From NCBI GenBank assembly GCA_015234495.1, contig JADGMZ010000076.1:1-5991 (forward strand): DNA of 5,991 bases, given 5' to 3'. This DNA comes from Brevundimonas sp. (GTDB taxonomy: Bacteria > Pseudomonadota > Alphaproteobacteria > Caulobacterales > Caulobacteraceae). A program made the position numbers and the translations under genes. How positions within the stretch are numbered: position 1 is the stretch's first letter; the number at the start of each line of letters is the position of its first letter. The notes below the pieces were generated by a model. That model saw nothing but the letters and a program-made list of their open reading frames with translations, searched no databases and was not told the origin of the DNA. Positions 1-5,364 of this stretch are shown in pieces.

Positions 1-73
1 CGAGGGCCGTCCGGCAAGGCGGCGGGCGCGGCCTCAGTTCACCGTGGCCTTGCCGGACGGCCCTCGTTCCTTT
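1..73 (+). terminator. Long hairpin, probable terminator of a gene left of the window
   Basis: Bases 1-20 and 47-66 are perfect reverse complements: a 20-bp, very GC-rich stem with a 26-nt loop. It is followed on the + strand by the pyrimidine-rich tract TTCCTTT (67-73). This suits an intrinsic terminator for a + strand gene ending before the window. The stem may begin further left, because position 1 is the window edge. The large loop is not typical of a simple terminator, so an intergenic inverted repeat is the alternative. It lies 63 bp before efp, so efp either has its own promoter in that short gap or depends on read-through. No convincing promoter was found between 67 and 129. Confidence 0.5.
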
Positions 74-129
74 AGGGAGCGCGCTCGCGCGCGCCGTCAG
101 GGCTGCGCCCCAACCCATCCGAGACACCG

Positions 130-696
130 ATGAAGATCAACGGCAACACCATCAAGCCCGGCATGGTCCTGCAGGTTAACGGCGGCCTGTGGGTCGTCAC
201 CAAGGCCAGCCACGTCAAGCCGGGCAAGGGCGGCGCCTTCGCCAACGTCGAGGCCAAGAACCTCGAGACCGGCAACAAGCTGAACGAACGCTTCCGCTCG
301 GAAGACAAGGTCGAGCGCGTCACGCTGGAGCAGAAGGACTACAGCTACCTGTACGACGGCGGTGATGCGCTGGTGTTCATGAACGACGAGAACTACGAGC
401 AAATCGAACTGCAGAAGGACTGGGTCGGCGAGGAGCGGATCCCCTATCTGCAGGAGGGCATGAAGGTGGTCATCGAGAGCCACGAGGATCGCCCGATCGG
501 CCTGTCGCTGCCGGAGCAGGTGACGCTGGAGGTTGTCGAGACCGAGCCGACGGTGAAGGGCCAGACCGCCTCGTCGTCCTACAAGCCGGCCATCGCCAAC
601 AACGGCGTCCGCATCATGATCCCGCCCTATATGGGCGTCGGCGAGAAGATCGTCGTGGACACCACGACGGGCGAATACGTCCGGCGGGCGGACTGA
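130..696 (+). CDS. efp: Elongation factor P
   Basis: Translation factor that binds between the P and E sites of the ribosome and promotes peptide bond formation at polyproline stretches; cytoplasmic. The 188-residue product has the normal family length and three-domain layout. The N-terminal KOW-like domain starts [16 protein letters not shown] and carries the tip loop [10 protein letters not shown], in which Lys33 is the residue equivalent to the modified Lys34 of E. coli. Two OB-fold domains follow, and the C-terminus has the EF-P signature region [17 protein letters not shown] lysine at the tip fits the EpmA/EpmB beta-lysylation type; no modifying enzyme is in the window. The ATG at 130 is chosen because it gives the conserved N-terminus; upstream there is only a weak purine patch (GAGA) and no clear Shine-Dalgarno. 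The gene lies upstream of the suhB-like gene on the same strand, separated by a repeat element. Confidence 0.97.
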   Translation: MKINGNTIKPGMVLQVNGGLWVVTKASHVKPGKGGAFANVEAKNLETGNKLNERFRSEDKVERVTLEQKDYSYLYDGGDALVFMNDENYEQIELQKDWVGEERIPYLQEGMKVVIESHEDRPIGLSLPEQVTLEVVETEPTVKGQTASSSYKPAIANNGVRIMIPPYMGVGEKIVVDTTTGEYVRRAD

Positions 697-703
697 CAGG
701 ATG

Positions 704-835
704 GAGTGGCGAGTGGCGAGTGGCGAGTGGCGAGTTCGGGGGGCCGCGCTGGACCCTGAACGGGCCCCCTGCCGTCCGCTGTTCGCCACGCCGCGATCCT
801 GCCTCGCTCGCCACTCGCCACTCGTCACACGTCAC
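704..835. repeat. Inverted-repeat element with 7-bp tandem repeats
   Basis: Positions 704-735 hold four perfect copies of GAGTGGC plus a partial fifth. The reverse complement GCCACTC occurs twice at 810-823, and CTC at 807-809 extends the match. Degenerate copies (GTCACAC, GTCAC) run on to about 835. The two arms can form a stem of 17 bp or more in several registers. Inside it is a second hairpin, GGGGGCC (739-745) with GGCCCCC (763-769). The element fills nearly the whole efp-suhB gap, starting 8 bases after the efp stop and ending just before the suhB ribosome binding site. It looks like a dispersed intergenic palindrome. No U-tract follows, so it is not a classical terminator. Open frames through it are repeat-derived. 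Confidence 0.85.
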
Positions 836-836
836 T

Positions 837-840
837 AAGG
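837..840 (+). promoter_or_regulatory. Ribosome binding site of the suhB-like gene
   Basis: AAGG sits 6 bases before the ATG at 847, at the edge of the preceding repeat element. It supports this start codon. If the upstream hairpin forms in the mRNA, it ends close enough to affect access to the site. Confidence 0.5.
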
Positions 841-846
841 TCCCCC

Positions 847-1650
847 ATGGCCCTCGCCTCCGCCCTGCTGCAAGTGATGATGGATGCGGTCCGCAAGACC
901 GCCCGGCCGATGCTGCGCGACTTCGGCGAGGTCGCCCAGCTGCAGGTGTCGCGCAAGGGACCGGGCGACTTCGTCACGGCGGCCGACATCAAGGCCGAGG
1001 ACACCCTGTACGAACTGCTGATGAAGTCGCGGCCGGGCTACGGCTTCCTCGGCGAGGAGCGGGGGATGATCGAGGGGACGGACAAGTCCCACACCTGGAT
1101 CGTCGATCCGATCGACGGCACCACCAATTTCATGCACGCCATGCCGCATTTCGCCATCACGGTGGGGCTGCAGCGGACCGCGCCGGACGGCCATTCCGAG
1201 ATCGTCGCGGGCGTGACCTACAACCCGGTCATGAACGAGCTGTTCTGGGCCGAGAAGGGCAAGGGCTGCTATCTGAACGACCAGCGCATCCGCGTGGCGG
1301 GGCGCAAGGACCTGTCGGAGAGCCTGATCGCCACCGGCCTGCCGTTCATCGGCAAGACGGGCCACGCGCAGGCCATCAAGGACATCCACGCGGTGGGCCA
1401 GCGGGTGGCGGGCATCCGCCGTCTGGGCTCGGCGGCGCTGGACTTCGCCTGGGTCGCGGCGGGGCGGTACGACGCCTATTACGAGCGCAACCTGCAGCGG
1501 TGGGACGTGGCGGCGGGGATCCTGTTCGTCACCGAGGCGGGCGGCATCGTGACCACCATCGACCCGGACGGGGACCCGATGACGGGCGGCCAGATCCTGG
1601 CGGCGAACCCGGAGCTGCATCCGCAGCTGCGGAAGGTGCTGCGGGGGTAG
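847..1650 (+). CDS. suhB: Inositol monophosphatase family protein (SuhB-like)
   Basis: Mg2+-dependent phosphatase of the IMPase/FBPase-like superfamily, expected to hydrolyse inositol 1-phosphate and similar sugar or polyol phosphates in the cytoplasm. E. coli SuhB also acts in rRNA transcription antitermination; whether this protein does so cannot be told from sequence. The 267-residue length is normal. The metal site is intact: DFVTAAD (41-47), GEE with Glu70, the signature WIVDPIDGTTNF (84-95) with Asp87 and Asp90, and the C-terminal WDVAAG with Asp220. The ATG at 847 gives the usual short N-terminal helix before the DFVT motif and has AAGG 6 bases upstream. The gene follows efp on the same strand (150-bp gap) and ends 6 bases before a large inverted repeat, facing glyS. 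Other IMPase paralogues (CysQ, HisN, ImpA) are possible, but the motif pattern is nearest SuhB. Confidence 0.88.
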   Translation: MALASALLQVMMDAVRKTARPMLRDFGEVAQLQVSRKGPGDFVTAADIKAEDTLYELLMKSRPGYGFLGEERGMIEGTDKSHTWIVDPIDGTTNFMHAMPHFAITVGLQRTAPDGHSEIVAGVTYNPVMNELFWAEKGKGCYLNDQRIRVAGRKDLSESLIATGLPFIGKTGHAQAIKDIHAVGQRVAGIRRLGSAALDFAWVAAGRYDAYYERNLQRWDVAAGILFVTEAGGIVTTIDPDGDPMTGGQILAANPELHPQLRKVLRG

Positions 1651-1656
1651 CGCCTC

Positions 1657-1825
1657 ACCTCCCCATGAGCGAAGGCGAATGGGGAGGACGGTCGACGCGC
1701 AGCGGCGACCCGGAGGGGGCGGCGCAGGCGTTGGCCAGCCGTCCGCCACTCACGGACCAGCGAGCCGCCCCCGCCTGATCGCTGCGCGATCTGTCCTCCC
1801 CATTCGCCTTCGCTCATGGGGAGGT
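1657..1825. repeat. 169-bp inverted-repeat element with 33-bp perfect ends
   Basis: Bases 1657-1689 and 1793-1825 are perfect 33-bp reverse complements. The match continues inwards imperfectly (shared CGCAGCG and GGGGGCGGC blocks) over roughly another 30 bases. Each 33-bp end is itself a hairpin, CCTCCCCAT and ATGGGGAGG around a 12-nt loop. The centre holds a small hairpin, GTCCG/CGGAC (1741-1757). The element occupies the gap between the convergent suhB-like gene (stop at 1650) and glyS (stop at 1832-1834). It could fold into a cruciform, or into strong RNA hairpins at the 3' ends of both transcripts. No U-tract follows on either strand, so a role in 3'-end formation or stabilisation is more likely than intrinsic termination. 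It has MITE-like architecture, but I see no target-site duplication. Confidence 0.9.
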
Positions 1826-1831
1826 GAACGG

Positions 1832-3943
1832 TCAGCCGCTGATCTGTCCGAAATCCGCCACCCGGCCCATGACCGCCCGCACCTGGCCGAGCAGTTTCAG
1901 GCGGTTGTCGCGTTCGGCGGGGACGTCCGAGTTCACCATCACGGCCGTGAAGAAGGCGTCGACCGGAGCGCGGAGGGCGGCGAGCGCCTTCATGGCGGCG
2001 GCGAAGTCCTCGGTCTTCAGGGCGGCGTCGACGGCGGTCGCGGCGGCGGCGGCGGCGGCGATGAGGGCGGTCTCCTCGGTCGGGGCGGCGGTCAGGGCGA
2101 CGGGCTCGCCGGTCGGCAGCGGCCCCTTCTTCTCCTCGGCGCGGAGGATGTTGGAGGCGCGCTTGTAGCCGGCCAGCAGATTGGCCCCGTCGTCGGTGGC
2201 GAGGAAGGCGTCGAGCGCCTCGACCCGCCGGACGATGCGGACGAGGTCGTCGTCGCCAAGGGCGAAGACGGCGTCGACGAGATCGTGGCGCTTGCCCTGG
2301 TCGCGGAGAAGGACCTTCAGGCGGTCGGCGAAGAAGGCGACAACCTCGTAGCCGACCTCGATCTCGCTGATCATCTGACGGCCGCTATCGTTGTTGACGG
2401 CCTCTTTTGTCCACTCTGAAATCACGACCGCACGCTCCGGTCCCGCCCAGCGCATGGCGTATTCGCAGGCGTCTGTCAGGGGGACACGAAGACCATTCTC
2501 CAAGATCAGGCGGATCACTCCCAGCGCTGCCCGCCGCAGGGCGAACGGGTCCTTGGAGCCCGTCGGCTTCTCGTCGATGGCGAAGAAGCCGACGAGGGTG
2601 TCGAGCTTGTCGGCGAGGGCGACGGCGACCGTCAGGGGCGCAGTCGGGACGGCGTCCCCGGGGCCCTGCGGCTTGTAGTGGTCGCGGACGGCGTCGGCGA
2701 CGGCGTCAGAGTGGCCGAAGGCGCGGGCGTAATAGCCGCCCATGACGCCCTGCAGTTCCGGGAACTCCCCGACCATGCCCGAGGTCAGGTCGGCCTTGGC
2801 GAGGCGGGCGGCCTGTTCGGCCTGATCCGGGTCGGCGCCGACCAGGGGGGCGATCTCGCGGGCGAGGGCGGCGATGCGGTCGACGCGTTCGGCCAGGGTG
2901 CCCAGTTTGGCGTGGAAGGTGACGCCCTTGAGCTTGTCGTTCCAGGCGTCGAAGCCGGTCTTGAGGTCCTCGTCCCAGAAGAAGCGGGCGTCGTTCAGGC
3001 GGGCGGAGAGGACGCGGCTGTTGCCTGCGGCGAGCGCCTGGCCGCCGTCGGAGGCCTCGACGTTGGCGACGACGACGAAGTGGGGGGCCAGCCGGTGGGT
3101 GGCCGGGTCGCGGACGGCGAAATATTTCTGGTGCACCTTCATCGACAGCTGCACCACCTCGGGCGGCAGGTCGAGGAACTGCGGATCCATGTCGCCGAGG
3201 ATGGGGGTCGGCCATTCGGCCAGGCCGGCGACCTCGTCGAGCAGGCCATCGTCATCGACGAGGGCGAGGCCGCGGTCGGCGCAGACCTTCCGGGCCGCCT
3301 CGAGGATGCGCAGCTTGCGGTCGGCGACGTCGAGGAGGACGTGGTGCTCCTCCAGCTTGCGGCGGTAGTCGGCGAAGTCGCGGACCGCGAAGGGCTGGCC
3401 GGAGCCCATGAAGCGGTGGCCCTCGGTGACGTCGCCGCTGGCCACGCCGTCGATGTCGAACGGGACCACCTGGCCGTCGAACAGGGCGACGATGCGCTTG
3501 AGCGGGCGGACCCAGCGCAGGGCGCCCGAGCCCCAGTGCATCGACTTGGGCCAGGGGAAGTTGCGCACGATCTGGTCGACCATGGCGGGGACCAGGTCGG
3601 CGGTGGACTGGCCCTTCGAGCTGATGACGCCGAACAGGACGCCGTCGCGCTCGACCAGTTGGTCGCGGGTCAGGCCGGTTTTGCGCAGGAAGCCCTCCAG
3701 CGCCTGTTCGGGGGCGGTGGCGCGGGGCCCCTTGAGCTCCTCCTCGCGGTCGGGCGTGGCGGCGGGCAGGCCCTCGACGACGAGCGTCAGGCGGCGCGGG
3801 CCGGCGAATGTGGTCAGGGCGTCATAGGTCAGGCCGGCGGCCTTGAAGCGCTCGGCGGCCATGCGCTCGAGGTCGCGCGCGGCGCCGGACTGCATGCGGG
3901 CCGGGATTTCTTCGGAGAAGAGTTCGAGGAGGAGCTGGGGCAT
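1832..3943 (-). CDS. glyS: Glycine--tRNA ligase beta subunit
   Basis: Beta subunit of the bacterial alpha2beta2 glycyl-tRNA synthetase; it contributes tRNA recognition and is needed with GlyQ to charge tRNA-Gly. The 703-residue product is close to the E. coli length. Family blocks seen in order: N-terminal LLLELFSEEIPARMQ, HWGSGALRWVRPLKR near 134-148, EVVQLSMKVHQKYFAV, ARLNDARFFWDEDL, KADLTSGMVGEFPELQGVMG near 383-402, and GSKDPFALRRAALGVIR near 462-478. A helical C-terminal tRNA-binding region ends in GRVADFGQISG. Residues near 630 include seven alanines encoded by a CGG/GCC trinucleotide run (2041-2060). The ATG at 3943 is preferred because it gives the conserved [12 protein letters not shown] start; an in-frame GTG at 3967 would add eight unconserved residues. 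No Shine-Dalgarno precedes 3943. It lies downstream of glyQ across a 250-bp gap containing a repeat. Confidence 0.96.
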   Translation of the reverse strand: MPQLLLELFSEEIPARMQSGAARDLERMAAERFKAAGLTYDALTTFAGPRRLTLVVEGLPAATPDREEELKGPRATAPEQALEGFLRKTGLTRDQLVERDGVLFGVISSKGQSTADLVPAMVDQIVRNFPWPKSMHWGSGALRWVRPLKRIVALFDGQVVPFDIDGVASGDVTEGHRFMGSGQPFAVRDFADYRRKLEEHHVLLDVADRKLRILEAARKVCADRGLALVDDDGLLDEVAGLAEWPTPILGDMDPQFLDLPPEVVQLSMKVHQKYFAVRDPATHRLAPHFVVVANVEASDGGQALAAGNSRVLSARLNDARFFWDEDLKTGFDAWNDKLKGVTFHAKLGTLAERVDRIAALAREIAPLVGADPDQAEQAARLAKADLTSGMVGEFPELQGVMGGYYARAFGHSDAVADAVRDHYKPQGPGDAVPTAPLTVAVALADKLDTLVGFFAIDEKPTGSKDPFALRRAALGVIRLILENGLRVPLTDACEYAMRWAGPERAVVISEWTKEAVNNDSGRQMISEIEVGYEVVAFFADRLKVLLRDQGKRHDLVDAVFALGDDDLVRIVRRVEALDAFLATDDGANLLAGYKRASNILRAEEKKGPLPTGEPVALTAAPTEETALIAAAAAAATAVDAALKTEDFAAAMKALAALRAPVDAFFTAVMVNSDVPAERDNRLKLLGQVRAVMGRVADFGQISG

Positions 3944-4197
3944 CAGGTTTCGTCGTCCCGGACCCACTGACCGCGGGCCCGCCAGAGAGCCCTTCCCCCT
4001 TGATGGTTCACATCGGGCGGAAGGTGATTATCGAATCCCTCCCCCGCGGCGGGGGAAGGTTGGGAAGGAGCAGGCTGTCGGCCGGGCAAGCCGGATGACG
4101 CCGGCGCCTCGCGCGCCATGTCCTGACGCGGCGCGGCTGCACCCCATCCCCCGACCCCTTCCCCATCGAGGGGAAGGGGAGGTTGCTGCGGGTTCAC
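3943..4197 (-). CDS. Candidate 84-aa linking ORF between glyQ and glyS (repeat-derived)
   Basis: An open frame bridges the glyQ-glyS gap exactly. Its GTG start (4197-4195) overlaps the glyQ stop as GTGA, and its TGA stop (3945-3943) overlaps the glyS start as TGATG. AGGAAAGGG lies 7 bases before the GTG, whereas glyS has no evident ribosome binding site. This is the arrangement expected of translational coupling. The predicted protein is rich in Pro, Gly and Ala, is mostly encoded by the palindromic element, and contains short GEG motifs ([15 protein letters not shown]). It has no recognisable domain, and its codons are less G/C-rich at the third position than those of the flanking genes. A functional protein is therefore unlikely. 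It may be translated only as a bridge, or be a chance frame in GC-rich DNA. Confidence 0.27.
   Translation of the reverse strand: MNPQQPPLPLDGEGVGGWGAAAPRQDMAREAPASSGLPGRQPAPSQPSPAAGEGFDNHLPPDVNHQGGRALWRARGQWVRDDET
4037..4179. repeat. Paired-hairpin palindromic element between glyQ and glyS
   Basis: Two hairpins bound the element. At 4037-4059, CCCTCCCCC faces GGGGGAAGG around GCGGC, with one mismatch. At 4155-4179, CCCCTTCCCC faces GGGGAAGGGG around ATCGA, a perfect 10-bp stem. The spacer has further small palindromes. Its right half (about 4107-4155) resembles the element upstream of glyQ, sharing GCCTC, GCGCCA, CTGA and CACCCCATCCCC in the same order and spacing. The rest of the 250-bp gap (3944-4036) holds no recognisable gene. 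It includes the only A/T-richer patch nearby (about 4001-4036), where GATAAT on the minus strand could be a chance -10 match. No U-tract follows the hairpins on the minus strand, so the glyQ-glyS transcript need not terminate here. Confidence 0.8.
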
Positions 4198-5081
4198 GCC
4201 TGCGCCCTTTCCTGTTCGACCCAGGCGACAGCGCAGGCCTTGCAGAGGTCGCGGATGCGGCCGATGTAGCTCTGGCGCTCCGCCACCGCGATGGCGCCGC
4301 GGGCGTCCATCAGATTGAACAGGTGCGAGGCTTTGAGGACCTGGTCGTAGGCGGGCAGAACCAGGGCCTGGCCCTGCGGGCCCTGCATGGCGAGCAGGCG
4401 GGCGGCCTCGGATTCCATGTCCTCGAAGCGGCGCTTCAGGCCATCGACGTCATAGCCGTGGAAATTCGCTTCCGACTGCTGGCGCTCGTTCTCGAGGAAG
4501 ACCTCGCCATAGGTCAGGCCGGCCTTGTTGAACTTCAGGTCGTAGAAGTTGTCGACGCCCTGGACGTACATGGCCAGGCGCTCCAGGCCGTAGGTCAGCT
4601 CGCCCGAGACGACGTCGACCTCGATGCCGCCGACGCCCTGGAAGTAGGTGAACTGGGTCACCTCCATGCCGTCGCACCAGACCTCCCAGCCGAGGCCCCA
4701 GGCGCCGACGGTGGGGTTCTCCCAGTCGTCCTCGACGAAGCGGATGTCGTGCAGCTTGGGATCGATGCCGATCGCCGCCAGCGAGCCGAGGTAGAGCTCC
4801 TGCAGGTTGTCGGGGTTCGGCTTCAGGATGACCTGGAATTGGTAGTAGTGCTGGAGGCGGTTCGGGTTCTCGCCGTAGCGGCCGTCGCCGGGGCGGCGGC
4901 TGGGCTGGACATAGGCGACATTCCACGGGCGGGGCCCCAGCGCGCGCAGCACCGTGGCCGGGTGCAGGGTGCCGGCGCCGACCTCGATGTCATAGGGCTG
5001 GAGAATGGCGCAGCCCTGATCGCCCCAGTATTTCTGGAGGGTCAGGATGAGGTCCTGGAAGGCGAGCGGTTCGCTGGTCAC
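4194..5081 (-). CDS. glyQ: Glycine--tRNA ligase alpha subunit
   Basis: Alpha subunit of tetrameric glycyl-tRNA synthetase, the class II catalytic part that activates glycine with ATP; it works with GlyS. The 295-residue length is near the usual 290-305. Conserved blocks: [24 protein letters not shown] (about 15-38, [12 protein letters not shown] following), the motif 2 region [17 protein letters not shown] (59-75) with [27 protein letters not shown], and motif 3 [12 protein letters not shown] (from 161) with Arg168. The GTG at 5081 is chosen because family proteins begin a few residues before the LxFQxLIL block. The frame stays open to a GTG at 5315, but that extension is repeat-encoded and without family similarity. 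The ribosome binding site is weak; GGGA lies well upstream. The gene is probably first in a glyQ-glyS operon. Confidence 0.95.
   Translation of the reverse strand: MTSEPLAFQDLILTLQKYWGDQGCAILQPYDIEVGAGTLHPATVLRALGPRPWNVAYVQPSRRPGDGRYGENPNRLQHYYQFQVILKPNPDNLQELYLGSLAAIGIDPKLHDIRFVEDDWENPTVGAWGLGWEVWCDGMEVTQFTYFQGVGGIEVDVVSGELTYGLERLAMYVQGVDNFYDLKFNKAGLTYGEVFLENERQQSEANFHGYDVDGLKRRFEDMESEAARLLAMQGPQGQALVLPAYDQVLKASHLFNLMDARGAIAVAERQSYIGRIRDLCKACAVAWVEQERAQA
4205..4213 (-). promoter_or_regulatory. Shine-Dalgarno-like site inside the 3' end of glyQ
   Basis: The minus strand reads AGGAAAGGG, seven bases before the GTG that overlaps the glyQ stop codon. It is the best-placed ribosome binding site seen in the glyQ-glyS region. 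It could serve re-initiation on the linking frame that leads to the glyS start. It also encodes glyQ residues (near QERAQ), so the match may be coincidental. Confidence 0.35.
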
Positions 5082-5116
5082 GGTCGGCTGTTTCGTCCCG
5101 GGGAGAAGGCGGCGGA

Positions 5117-5138
5117 CCCTAGACGGGGACTGCTTCAC
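5117..5138 (-). promoter_or_regulatory. Weak candidate promoter for glyQ
   Basis: On the minus strand, GTGAAG (5138-5133) resembles a TTGACG -35 box at four of six bases. CTAGGG (5122-5117) lies 10 bases on and only partly fits the Caulobacter housekeeping -10. Start of transcription near 5110 would give a leader of about 30 bases before the GTG at 5081. The placement is sensible, just downstream of the repeat element, but the box matches are poor. Confidence 0.2.
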
Positions 5139-5145
5139 GGGAAAG

Positions 5146-5334
5146 CCCTCCCCTCGAGGGGGAGGGTTGGGTGGGGTGGAGGCAGGGTGGTGGTCGGGGA
5201 GGCGCGGATGGGCTCGGTCCTCGTTCGACGATGCCTCATGCGCCACATTCTGAGGCAGTGTGCCTCCACCCCATCCCCAACCGTCGTCGGCTCGCCTTCG
5301 GCGACCTTCCTCCACCCCCTCGAGGGGAAGGGAG
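5146..5334. repeat. Paired-hairpin palindromic element upstream of glyQ
   Basis: The left hairpin is CCCTCCCC and GGGGAGGG around a TCGA-centred loop (5146-5166). The right end carries the 12-base palindrome CCCCTCGAGGGG (5316-5327). Between them, 5167-5184 and 5261-5280 are near-perfect inverted repeats (TGCCTCCACCCCA on the right). An inner hairpin TGCCTCA/TGAGGCA lies at 5232-5257. About 25 extra bases (5282-5306) containing a further small hairpin interrupt the right arm, so the element looks composite. It fills most of the 283-bp gap between divergent glyQ and the deacetylase gene. Its right half is similar to the element between glyQ and glyS and has the same orientation. Confidence 0.82.
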
Positions 5335-5352
5335 TCTTAAGCGAAGGTCTGT

Positions 5353-5362
5353 AGAGCGCTCT
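5353..5362. promoter_or_regulatory. 10-bp palindrome just before the deacetylase start
   Basis: AGAGCGCTCT is a perfect palindrome ending two bases before the ATG at 5365. It may be an operator half-site or a small hairpin in the leader. It may also be chance, since no second copy is seen nearby. GAGCGCGCTC at 77-86, before efp, is a similar but not identical palindrome. Confidence 0.2.
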
Positions 5363-5364
5363 GC

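Noticed and set aside
704..735. Possible CRISPR array
   Set aside because: The units are 7 bp and directly adjoining, with no spacers; they pair with inverted copies downstream.
97..828. Minus-strand frame opposite efp containing a TRHSPLATRHS-type peptide
   Set aside because: The peptide is the translated GAGTGGC repeat and the remainder is antisense to efp.
720..1778. 352-codon open frame on the + strand overlapping the suhB-like gene in another frame
   Set aside because: Arg/Gly/Pro-rich out-of-frame translation; the IMPase motifs are all in the 847-1650 frame.
1657..1825. Complete insertion sequence or MITE with target duplication
   Set aside because: It has no transposase frame, and the flanking bases show no direct repeat, so mobility remains only a possibility.
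2041..2060. CGG trinucleotide run in glyS as a phase-variable repeat
   Set aside because: It encodes an alanine run in a helical region; changes in unit number keep frame, and such runs are common in GC-rich genes.
2678..3970. 430-codon open frame on the + strand opposite glyS
   Set aside because: Antisense shadow of glyS, low-complexity Gly/Ala/Val/Asp composition and no recognisable domain.
4037..4179. Intrinsic terminator between glyQ and glyS
   Set aside because: Neither hairpin is followed by a U-tract on the minus strand, and glyS would then lack a clear promoter.
3843..5354. 503-codon open frame on the + strand across glyQ and part of glyS
   Set aside because: It lies antisense to well-conserved glyQ and shows no family motifs; long antisense frames are expected opposite GC-rich codons.
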